From the NCBI GenBank assembly GCA_015178975.1, contig WHVD01000001.1:1302001-1366000 (forward strand): 64,000 nt of DNA. The letters run 5' to 3'. Source of the stretch: Hysterangium stoloniferum. Lineage: Eukaryota; Basidiomycota; Agaricomycetes; Hysterangiales; Hysterangiaceae. A program made the translations under genes and the position numbers. Within the stretch, counting starts at the first letter, position 1, and every line of letters starts with the position of its first letter. A model generated the notes under the pieces. That model made no database searches. It saw only the letters and a program-made list of their open reading frames with translations, and was not told where the DNA came from. Of the stretch, positions 43,639 to 52,454 are shown piece after piece.

Positions 43639-43725
43639 GTCGCAAAGAGAGCGAGTAAAGTTGTGAGGTGGTAGCATGGTGGGGGCTTGCCCCCCACAGG
43701 TCACAGCCTTGTAATCAATAAGGTT
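43639..43725 (+). repeat. Degenerate Helitron-type hairpin, copy 4
   Basis: Contains AGTAAAGTTGTG, then GTGGGGG-CTT-GCCCCCCAC (stem of seven), in an order that differs from copies 1-3. Related but rearranged. Confidence 0.4.
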
Positions 43726-43738
43726 TTGTGCCAATCAT

Positions 43739-43951
43739 GTGACTGAGACAAAACCCTTCCAATGTGATTTTGTGATTATTTTATTTATAGTGTGGGAAAT
43801 ACTAATGCTTATGTCATAATATTTTAAGGGCATATAGATAACATATAGACCTAACCAACCACCAAATTTCAGGTCTGTATTTACAGTGGTTCCTGAGTTA
43901 TTCAAGAATCTTTGCACAACTAAAAATCATTGGAAGGGTTTTGTCCCTCAC
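43739..43951. mobile_element. 213-bp MITE resembling one end of the Tc1 element
   Basis: Ends GTGACTGAGACAAAACCC and GGGTTTTGTCCCTCAC are inverted relatives, each continuing into CTTCCAATG. They resemble the outer ends of the Tc1 element at 46460 (CAGTGACCTCAAAAACCC). Length matches a single ~220-bp terminal repeat of that element, which itself has inverted ends. No coding capacity. Confidence 0.55.
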
Positions 43952-43957
43952 TTTATA

Positions 43958-44450
43958 CCTGTAACCCTCGGATTATTTCCTTTTCTTGTAATCCCACTCT
44001 CGGTTAATCATGGCCTCCGAACTTATCATAACCTTCCCATTCCTAGTCAAGTTTATTTGTCAAATAATGTTTCTGCTCTTCCCTTAGTTAGTATTTTCTA
44101 GATGCCATTAACTTGTATAGAACCCGCTGTAGTTGTAGTTACTAGGGAATATCAACTCAGAACACCCACATACACCTCTAGAAGTCTTACACTAAGTATC
44201 CCGCTCTCTGCCTTCGCATGCACCCGCCCACTCTCGGTCCCTGACCCCTTGGCCTGACACTCAACTTACATATCCTTCAGTCCCAATCGGTAACTCACTG
44301 TGAGGTACTCGTTAGGACTAGTCTTCACCTGTCTGAAATTTAAGGACATCTGACAGTTATTTGCAAGGGCGCAGCATATAAGCTGAAGCCAAGTCTTTCT
44401 GATCGGTCCCCGTCGGTGTACCAACATTAGTCAGTTTTCATTTCTTAACA
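43958..44450 (+). mobile_element. Family D LTR, truncated
   Basis: Reverse complement of most of 30947-31669 (CACTCTCGGTTAATCATGGCC; AGCTGAAGCCAAGTC; CCTTAACA-like end TTCTTAACA at 44450). The left end is lost at the MITE boundary. Confidence 0.75.
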
Positions 44451-44460
44451 AAAAAAACCC

Positions 44461-44805
44461 CCTATATATTCTGGGTATGTTGAATCAAGTAGAAATCTGT
44501 TCAGATTGACAGATCCATTCCAAAGTAATACATATGTATTTAGAGGTGCCAATGATATACATATGCATGGAATGGACTATCTAAAGGTATCTATTTTTTA
44601 AAAGTATTAGTATTTCAAACTACTAATTTTTTTTATTGTCTACTTGTGTCCAGAAAGATTCTTTAGTTTGTAATGTATAAGAGGGTTTAAAACTTTTTGA
44701 AAGTTTTAAAAACCAACTTATGTTTGAATCACATCCCAGATCTTTAAATGACCTTTAGAGTATATTAGAATTTGGCATACTTAATAGTTTTCAGATATCC
44801 TCCTA
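44461..44805 (+). repeat. Dispersed repeat R1, copy 3
   Basis: Near-identical to 20860-21208 with the same ends, here abutting the family D LTR after an A/C-run. Confidence 0.85.
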
Positions 44806-45344
44806 AAATTGTCATGAACACAATTATATAGTTGGAAGTGTCAGAATACTACAGTAGGTGAGTTCCTACTTTCTCAATGAAATCTTCCCACATTGGAGTG
44901 AGTATGTAGACTCACCTGGAAAATAGAGTATGAAGAATTTATGCAAACAATGAGAGAACAAGAATAAACATAACAATGCAAATATGGGCATGTGGGGACA
45001 CTAAAGGAGACAAATGCAAAACAAGTCATTATGACCTAAATGAAGACAAACAGAAATGACTTGGAAAATAAAATAAAATGTAATTGACTTACCAGGCAAA
45101 GAAGAAAATGAGAGTGGATTAGTAAAATGGTGGTAATGATTTCATTGGAGGATAGTCACAATTTATTGATTATACAAAATCTTATGAAAAAGTCCTCATA
45201 TTTTAAAGTGAGACTATTTCCTCTGGCTATGACTACATGTTTTAGGAGTTTATATTTCATTACCCCAACATTTCATCTTTGAGACTTGTATGCTCTTTTA
45301 AAATGTGCAAAAATGTCATGGTTAAACAAGATTATCTGCATTGT
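44806..45344. repeat. AT-rich DNA; from about 45130 dispersed repeat R2
   Basis: 45130-45344 matches 62000-62190 (GGCTATGACTACATGTTTTA / GGCCATGACTACATATTTTA and onward). R2 has no coding content. It is split here by a solo LTR and, further on, by the Tc1 element. 44806-45129 has no recognised feature. Confidence 0.6.
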
Positions 45345-46163
45345 TGTTAGGATACGTACAGGGCGGGTTTCTGGAGAAACCCGCGGAATATCCTGTAGGA
45401 CTTGGCTTCAGCTTATAGGCTGCACCCTTGCTAGATCGTGTCGTCCAATTTCAGACAGGTGGGCGGGAATCCCGGGGAGTCTGGGCAGGGGTCGTGGGTC
45501 GAGGGGTCATACATAGGTCAGAGGTCATGGGTTGTAGGTCGAGATAGGTAAGAGTGATAGATGCGCCGGAGCCCATGGGCTCTGACTAGTGTGAGCAGTG
45601 TAATTCAAGTAGGAGTTTAGAGTGGAAAATGTATTAGATTACTGGGGGGAATCTAAGCCAATTTTCTGACTGGATTGTATGTACAACATCTGCCAGTTTA
45701 AATAGACCGTGGAGTGAATGTCATACCAAATCCAGTAATAATGAAACAAAATGAGCAAAACATAAAACAGGAATAGTAAACACCAAATTGGTGTTAGGAA
45801 CGGGACAGAACGGAGCGGAGTCCGAATAGTGACAAATCATAAACCATAATGGAAAATGGAGCAGAAGCGGAATCTGAATCGTGACAGGTCATTTGACTAA
45901 AACGGGAATGGGGCTCTGTTAGAGGGAAGACGGGTATTCTGAGTGGGGTCCAGTGACTGACATGCGGGACGAGGTCGGACATAGACAGAGATGGAGTCCG
46001 GTGGGTTTTCTGGTGACTGAAACACAACATAACAAAGTCGAACGTAGATGAGTCTGATGTACGGAGTCCAGTGGTAATTCCGGTGAACTGATAATGGGTG
46101 CGTATAGGGCACGGGTGTGTATAAGTTAGTGCCCGTAGTCCAGTGGGATTTCCAGTCGTAACA
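45345..46163 (-). mobile_element. Solo LTR, family B
   Basis: 819 bp from TGTTAGGATACG to CAGTCGTAACA. Flanks ATTGT and GTTGT match at four of five positions, consistent with an aged target duplication. Inserted in R2. Confidence 0.85.
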
Positions 46164-46459
46164 GTTGTTACCTAATCTTTGGGATAAAATGCATTCTCTA
46201 GTATCTCTGTGACTTTTAAAATATCCACAAACTTCATGGTCAAACAAGATTATTTGGGTTATGACTTAATCTTGGGAATGAGATGCATTCTCTTGTATGT
46301 ATACATGCAAACTTTCAAATATAGTTCATAGAATTAAAATTATTTAATTTAGGAAGTTAACCAGAACTATCTAGCCAACCAATCCATGTTGTAGAATTTA
46401 TCCCCAAAAGGATAATGTATATATGTTTATTTGACTAAACATTTGTCAGATACAAGATA
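46164..46459. repeat. Dispersed repeat R2, continued
   Basis: Continues the homology to 62160-62360 (CTATGACCTAATCTTTAGAATG / TTATGACTTAATCTTGGGAATG), with a local duplication of the GATGCATTCTCT phrase. Confidence 0.6.
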
Positions 46460-48076
46460 CAGTGACCTCAAAAACCCTTTCCATGTTGACCCCAAATGTA
46501 GTGTTTGAAGAACACCGCCTTACAGCGTGGGAATTACACTTAGCTTTGGTGGAGTCATACATAGTACATCCTCTTGGCTAATTGCTCCCTGGGTCATGTG
46601 ATTCTGATCACAGGGTGTAGAGATATGATTAATTTAAAACAGCAATACCATGGAAAGGGTTTTTGCACTTTTGAACTGAACAGGGTATTTACATATTATC
46701 AGTACTTGGTATAACCACCTTTTGCTTTAAGCACTGCCTGAACCCTTCTAGGCATGCTTTCAATCAATTTCTGACACTCCTCAACTGGTATTCTATCCCA
46801 CTCCACTTGAATCCTTTCCCACAATTCATGAATTCCATTGGGGGGGTTTTCATGCTCTGCAAGCCTTCTCTTGAGACAACCCCAGAGATGTTCAATAGGA
46901 TTCAGGTCTGGGGACTGTGCAGGCCAAACCATAGCCCTGAATTCTTGCTCTTCTAGCCAGTTCTTGACTAGCCTGCAGGTATGCTTAGGGTCATTATCTT
47001 GCTGAAAGATGATGTCAGAAGGATTGAGACCATAATACTCCAGGGTTTGCTGGAGCTCATCCTTCAAAATTTGAAGATAGAGGTCTCCATCCATCCTACC
47101 ATCAATCTTGCTAGCAAAGCCAACTCCCTCCCAAGTCATACAACCCCACATCATAAGAGAACCTCCTCCAAACTTCAGAGTTCCCTCTACCAGCCTATCA
47201 TTAAGGCCTTCACCTGCCCTTTTCCATGCCCATTTACGTCCATCTGACCATAGGCGATTGATTTTGGTTTCATCAGACCATATAACCTTCTTCCAGTCCT
47301 CCATAGTCCAATCTTTGTGAGCATAGGCAAAGTCCAAGTGAGCTTTGTGATGCCTAATGGAAAGAAGGGGGCATTTTGACTTGACCACAGCCTTCATACC
47401 AGCTTTCTTCAAGTGGAGGTGAACTGTACTGGCAGAAAGGGGCTGGTTGATAATGTTGGTAAGGGCTTTGGTCACTTAAACAGCATTTTCAGCTTTGCCA
47501 GAGGTGATGAGATGCTGAGCATGTCAAATATTTGTAGGAGAAAGCTTTGAGGGACAACTCCCAACAGCTTTGGGAAGGAGAGAACAATGTTTGGAGCGAA
47601 GTTTGGATATGGCAGATAAGCTAACACCAGTTCTCTTGGCAATAGCTTCACCAGAGTGGCCAGAATCAAGCAAGGAGAGGATGGTATTTTGTTGAGTAAG
47701 AGAGAGGGATCTGACCATGATGGTGGTTAGGAATCAAGAAGTGTGGAAGTGTGAGAACTTTTTTAAACTCAGACATACTATTTACATGTATATATCTATT
47801 TGTACCAACAAATAATAGCCATTATTCTATGATTTGACTGAGATCCTAGTCATCAGTTCAAAAGTGCAAAAACCCTTTCCATGGTATTGCTGTTTTAAAT
47901 TAATCATATCTCTACACCCTGCAATCGGAATCATGTGACCCAGGGAGCAATATTGTAGCCAAGAGGATGTACTATGTATGACTCCACCAAAGCTAAGTGT
48001 AATTCCCATGCTGTAAGGCGGTGTTCTTCAAACACTGCATTTGGGGTCAACATGGAAAGAGTTTTTGAGGTCACTG
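46460..48076 (-). mobile_element. Tc1/mariner element, 1,617 bp, long inverted ends
   Basis: Bounded by TA (46458-46459 and 48077-48078). Ends CAGTGACCTCAAAAACCC and its complement. The inverted repeats are about 220 bp each (46460-46679 and 47855-48076) and very similar. Each one also carries, at its inner end, an inverted copy of its own outer CAAAAACCCTTTCCATG motif. Inside is one transposase gene on the minus strand with two stops. R2 homology resumes directly after the element. Confidence 0.93.
46699..47718 (-). pseudogene. Tc1 transposase with two nonsense codons
   Basis: One continuous minus-strand frame of 340 codons starts with ATG at 47718 (MVRSLSLTQQNTILSLLDSG), interrupted by TGA at 47524-47526 and TAA at 47476-47478. 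The N-terminus is the helix-turn-helix pair (GHSGEAIAKRTGVSLSAISK). The DDE domain follows: VIWSDETKINRLWSDG (first Asp), FQQDNDPKHT (second Asp) and PAQSPDLNPIEHLWG (Glu; 34 residues between). The C-terminal ESMPRRVQAVLKAKGGYTKY is complete. All catalytic residues are kept, so inactivation is recent or read through in part. Confidence 0.93.
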
Positions 48077-48929
48077 TAAATATTAATATTTCCTTATTCT
48101 CCAGAATGTCACTTGATGGACTGAATGTGATGAAATATTAATTCTACAGCAAACAATATAAATACATATACTTGAGTAGATACATAAATAACTTTTAAAG
48201 TTGTGGGTTATCCTCCACTGTGATGCAAAGAATGACATCATTGTTGTTGGGTGTTATGAACCACTAAAATAGGAAACAGAAATGAAACAATGTTGAAAAA
48301 CCATTGGATGGCTACAAATGAATAAGAAGTTACATTCAAAAAGTGCATAGTCATTTTTGATGTCAACTCACATATCTGTAAGAGAGACAAAAGTGGTGGT
48401 TACAAGTTAAAAGAAGGCATGGTGTTGGCAATCTTAGACAGAAACCAAAAAATATATGAAAGGTGACTGATGAGATAAATTAAAAAGGGAAGTGAAAGAT
48501 CACAAACATTATGAAATACACAAAAACAAATACATGACTATAAAATGCATCAGAAAACAGGGGAAGCAATGAAAAACAAAAAGCAATGGTGGTTATGTTA
48601 GACAAAAAACTAAGCAGTGTGCAAAAGATGACACATGAATACATTGAAAAGGACAGGGAAATGTGGTGAGCATTATGCAAGACACCAAATGTTTTGCAGA
48701 AGATGCAAAAAATGATATATTTGTTGCTGATATTAATCCACATGGACCATTCATGAAGTGATAGATTTCAGAGAGGGCTTATTATGTAACTTCCTCATCT
48801 TTCCTATCTGAGGTCATGGCCTCTACACAGTGTGTTAGAAGTGATCACTGGCCATATTTCACAAATAGCAATGACCCCAACGTGTTTACAAAGAGATGTC
48901 AGTGTTTGACTGCTACAGCTATATCTGTG
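48077..48929. other. End of R2, then AT-rich DNA without recognised gene
   Basis: 48079-48200 continues R2 (matches 62370-62490). The rest is AT-rich with no convincing frame. Confidence 0.5.
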
Positions 48930-49257
48930 TTCAGTGCAGTGCCTAAGATGCGCTTGCTGGCTTCCAGGACTGCACCTGTAGTTGTTCTGCAGCAGTCCAT
49001 CTACCCAGTTGACAATATGTGGCAGCCAAGTTGGGCCTGTGTCTGGGTGTTCAGTGCTGAGGATCTGCTCCCTGGCATCAGTTGTTCTATATCAGTCCAT
49101 GTACCCAGCTGATAATATGTGGCAGCCAAGCTGGCCCTGGCACTCAGTGTCTCTGGGTGTTGAGTGGCTAGGAGCAGCTCCCTGGCCTCCAGCACCTGCA
49201 TGCATAGTTGTCCTGTATCAGTCCATCTACCCAGCTAATAATATGTGGCAGCCAAGT
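48930..49257 (-). pseudogene. TPR fragment of the NB-ARC/TPR family
   Basis: The minus-strand reading gives two to three 42-residue repeats (LLLATQHPETLSARASLAAT; YQLGTWTDIEQL) with frame breaks. About 330 bp only, with no NB-ARC part. Confidence 0.75.
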
Positions 49258-49479
49258 TCAGCTAATCTTTCCCTTTCCATCATGTTGTTGATGTGCAAGT
49301 AGAAGTCCTCCATGTGAATTGCCAGCATGAGTGGCCCGATAACTCTGTATGCTTTCCTTGAGCAATGGCATTATTTGCCCTAATTGCATTAATACTTTCC
49401 CTACTGTGAATTGCACAGAAGGGTAATTTATTGATACATGCATCCAACTGGTTGGAGTGGGACGGTCCACAGTAGCCAC
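49258..49479 (-). pseudogene. Gag-like fragment (family of 6022-6477)
   Basis: 73 codons with HVSINYPSVQFTVGKVLMQL, matching VAINYHSAQFTIMTVLGQLL of the ORF at 6022-6477. It is joined directly to the TPR fragment. Confidence 0.45.
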
Positions 49480-49646
49480 TGTGTTGGAAATAGTGTGTCA
49501 GTGGAGGAGGTAATTTAAGACCATACTGTATGTAATACCAACCACTGTTCCATCTATATTGCTCTGATTTCAGTATGTATATAATCTAATATGAAAGGCA
49601 CTTGAGGTTACACCCTTAAGTACAGTGTAAGAATGGAACTACACAA

Positions 49647-49714
49647 GGTCAGGTCTAGTGGCAACACCCTTGCTAGACATGCAAAGACCCTGGGTTCAAT
49701 TCCCAGTCTGGCCA
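49647..49714 (+). other. tRNA-like sequence (SINE head or tRNA pseudogene)
   Basis: 68 nt fold as a tRNA: acceptor GGTCAGG/TCTGGCC (seven pairs with two wobbles) plus discriminator A; a perfect T arm CTGGG-TTCAATT-CCCAG carrying the B box GGTTCAATTCC; and an anticodon arm CTTGC-TAGACAT-GCAAA with anticodon GAC (Val) and one mismatch. The D arm is too short for a normal tRNA. It is most likely a tRNA-derived SINE head or a decayed tRNA-Val gene. Confidence 0.45.
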
Positions 49715-50306
49715 TTCATTTTCTACATTTTTCAGTGTGTTGGTGAGCACACTCTTGAACCAGCTGTGTTTGGTGTATCTCAAGGGAATCCAGATGAGGA
49801 TGTAGAAGAAGGACTCCAAATCATCAGTGGGGACCACTGGTAGCTGACCAGGGGTGGGAACCACCAGTAAATGAGTAGCCATAAATTACCAGGTACCCTG
49901 TCCATGATGGAAACAAAGAGAAAAGAGTTACACAAAGCTGAAGTCAAGTCCTGACCCTACCCAGATGTATCTGAGTTCCTGGTTATTTCTCAATAGTTCT
50001 GGAATAAGTCCCAACATGGAACTTAACATCACTTCCAAATCATCTCAAAGGAATCCATCCCATATTTAACATTTGGAGCTAAGGCTTTTCCCGGTCAAGT
50101 TCTCGTCATATCTACAAGAAATTTGATTGAGGGCACATACTTGTGCAGATCAGAAGCTTGAAATATTTAAGGTTGCAGAGATTGAATAAAAGACTGATTG
50201 GCAGGCACAGCAGGCACTTCGGTACGGATGTATTCAAGTACCTGAAATTGTAGACCATTGAGCTTTCCGCGCCCAAAAAATGCACTGGGATGCATAGTAT
50301 AACCTG
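49715..50306. other. No recognised gene
   Basis: Possibly the body of a SINE after the tRNA-like head. Repeat density drops from about 50180 on, and CG dinucleotides become common. Confidence 0.35.
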
Positions 50307-50465
50307 TCATTTTTTGCGGTCGTCCGCTTGGTTCAATTCTGAATATTCATTCCATTCCTCCCAACCAAGTTCTCGGAGACTCGATGGAATACTATGCGAA
50401 TAAAGATTGACCGTGTACTTGACGCGGATGGTGGCCTTGGGTCCGGGGCCACGCTTGGGCAGGAA
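50307..50465 (-). CDS. Possible 3' exon of an unidentified gene
   Basis: A minus-strand frame ends TGA at 50307-50309 and reads RWFLPKRGPGPKATIRVKYT, then a hydrophilic tail ending ADDRKK. Codons favour C at third positions, unlike the surrounding repeats. Upstream the frame closes (TAA near 50474) and I could not place an acceptor site. It would be divergent from the cyclophilin. I do not recognise the protein. Confidence 0.25.
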   Translation of the reverse strand, partial: FLPKRGPGPKATIRVKYTVNLYSHSIPSSLRELGWEEWNEYSELNQADDRKK

Positions 50466-50687
50466 CCATCGCGGTTGGATTTATATGGTGAAAAGACGTG
50501 TCATTGGGATGGCGCTGAGTCCATAAAGGGCGTTTCTTACTTTTTCAAACTGCTTCTAACTGGCGGTTCAAAAAATCCACACTCCGTCTAGCTTATAACT
50601 TCAATCAACCCTGTAGCTTTGAACTCTCCATCTCAGAGAACTTCCGGACATTTAGCTGAGAGCTGAGCCAATCACTCCTCATTCAAT

Positions 50688-51536
50688 ATGGCGACTCCCA
50701 ATGTGTCCTTTGAAATTATTGTTGCCGGCAAGCCAGCGCAAGTCGACGCTTACCGTATAAAACTCGCTTGGTAATATGGCTTCAGGGGTCGTATTACCTT
50801 CAGACTCTTAGATGATGTCGTACCCAAGACTGCCCGAAATTTCCGTGAGTTAAGCACTGGTCAAAACGGCTATGGCTATAAAGGCAGCCGTTTCCATCGT
50901 ATTATCCCCCAGGTGATTGATTTTTTATCTTATGATTTATATTAGAGCTCATGCACTCTCCTAGTTCATGATTCAAGATAGTTTGTTACCCATTTCTAAG
51001 TATAATCACAACTGACAATTATTGTAGGCGGTGACTTTGCCAAACACGGCGGAACCGGTGGCAGATCAATCTATGGGCAGAGCTTTTTAGGTTAATATCG
51101 CTCATGTTGTGGAAATATCGATCTATATACCAATCATTCCATTTTTAGACGAGAAATTTATGCTCAAACACGAAAGGCCTTTCCTCCTCTCCATGGCTAA
51201 GCCCTAACACCAACGGTGCTCAGGTGCGTCATCCGGCCATCGCATGCCTCGCAATGTCACACACCAACCAGTTTTTCATTACCACCATTTCTACCAGTGT
51301 AAGTCACCTACACTGCTGTATCTTCAGTAGTAGAACCAACCTCTAATATTTTTAGTGGTTCGACGGGAAGCGCTGTGTGTTTGGAGAAGTCGTTGAAGGC
51401 CGAGAGGCATATTCATTCTCAATATCACCCGACATATTAAGTCGCTTTACAGCTCCTGAAGCAAATAGAGGCACTTGGATCTGGATATGGCGCCCCCAAG
51501 GAAATAGTAGTCATCACCAACTGTGGAACCTTGTAA
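50688..51536 (+). pseudogene. Cyclophilin (peptidyl-prolyl isomerase), damaged
   Basis: Eight exons: 50688-50737, 50786-50912, 50965-50977, 51028-51090, 51149-51223, 51272-51298, 51356-51406, 51453-51536. They read as a single-domain cyclophilin of about 165 aa: [70 protein letters not shown] and the end VVITNCGTL. Phases agree at every junction except exon 5, where five bases are missing at SMA|PNTNGAQ (about 51200-51203), removing the conserved NAG and shifting the frame. Introns 1 and 7 use GC donors (GCAAGT; GCATAT), and intron 3 has AT where GT is expected. The usual active-site His of DGKHVVFG is Arg here. The Arg, Phe, Met and Gln of the RIIPQFMIQ block and the Trp are kept. Cyclophilins isomerise Xaa-Pro bonds. 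This copy is a recent pseudogene, or the deletion is an assembly error. Confidence 0.85.
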
Positions 51537-52454
51537 ACGGTGTGACTCTGAAGGGCTCGCTTGATAAACAATCGATTATTCAATTATGACTAAAATGCCT
51601 TCTCAAAGAATAAAACAAAGAATAATACCATCTTGTACCTTTCTTTTCTGCCTTGTTAATTGTCCTGCTGGGACGTCTCTGTCAAAAATTTATACTTATG
51701 AATATAATAATGCTTCTGGAGATTGCTCACAATAGATATATATATATATCAAAAGCGCATTAATAATATGAGTGTTAATTAAACAAACTTGAAGTACTGC
51801 TTATACACCCTCACGTCACCACATAGAGCTTGGAGCATAGGTCGACGGGGGGAGCATTCTGCATCATTCCTACTCATCTGTGTGGCATTCTTCACCCACT
51901 GCGTTTTTGCGTTCTCCTCTGCTCGTCCAACAGATATACGTACTAACTGGGACCTTGACCAATAGATGAGGCTTGATGGACAAGGCTGTTCCGAATGATT
52001 CTTAGTAACATTGCACAATACGTGTCAAACTCTGATCTGAAATCAAAATTTTGGTGGCTCCAGTAGACCGAGCACAGACAACTGAAACTGCACCAGCTAC
52101 TGAATGAAACTGAATTCTGACATTCTTTTGGGGGTTTGCACTGGGGGAATGAAGTGGATTCCTACTATCCCCAATGGTCAAGTAAATAATAAGGTCACTA
52201 CCACTCAATACTGGCCTGGGACCAAAGTAACAACACCCAGCAGATCACACAGTAAGGGACCATCACTCTCCCCGTTACCGCCTCAAGACGGCGACAACGA
52301 CCCGACATCTCTTCCTGGGAATTTACAAAGAGGTTTAGGTATATAAAGGGAGTGGTATTTAGTAAGGACAAGTATGTATGTTACACATAACAGTACTATT
52401 AGTAGGCGCCACAGTACCACAGGCGCGCATAGTACTATTTTAGATAGAGCGTTT
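51537..52454 (-). other. Intergenic; minus ORF 51779-52018 unassigned
   Basis: One minus-strand frame (79 codons, ending VYKQYFKFV) has balanced codon use and no repeat character. It could be the last exon of a gene convergent with the cyclophilin. Another frame at 52002-52208 could be an upstream exon. No family is recognised. AT microsatellite at 51737-51748. Confidence 0.3.

Noticed and set aside
49673-49882. Short minus ORF over the tRNA-like sequence
   Set aside because: Overlaps the tRNA fold and has no protein features.
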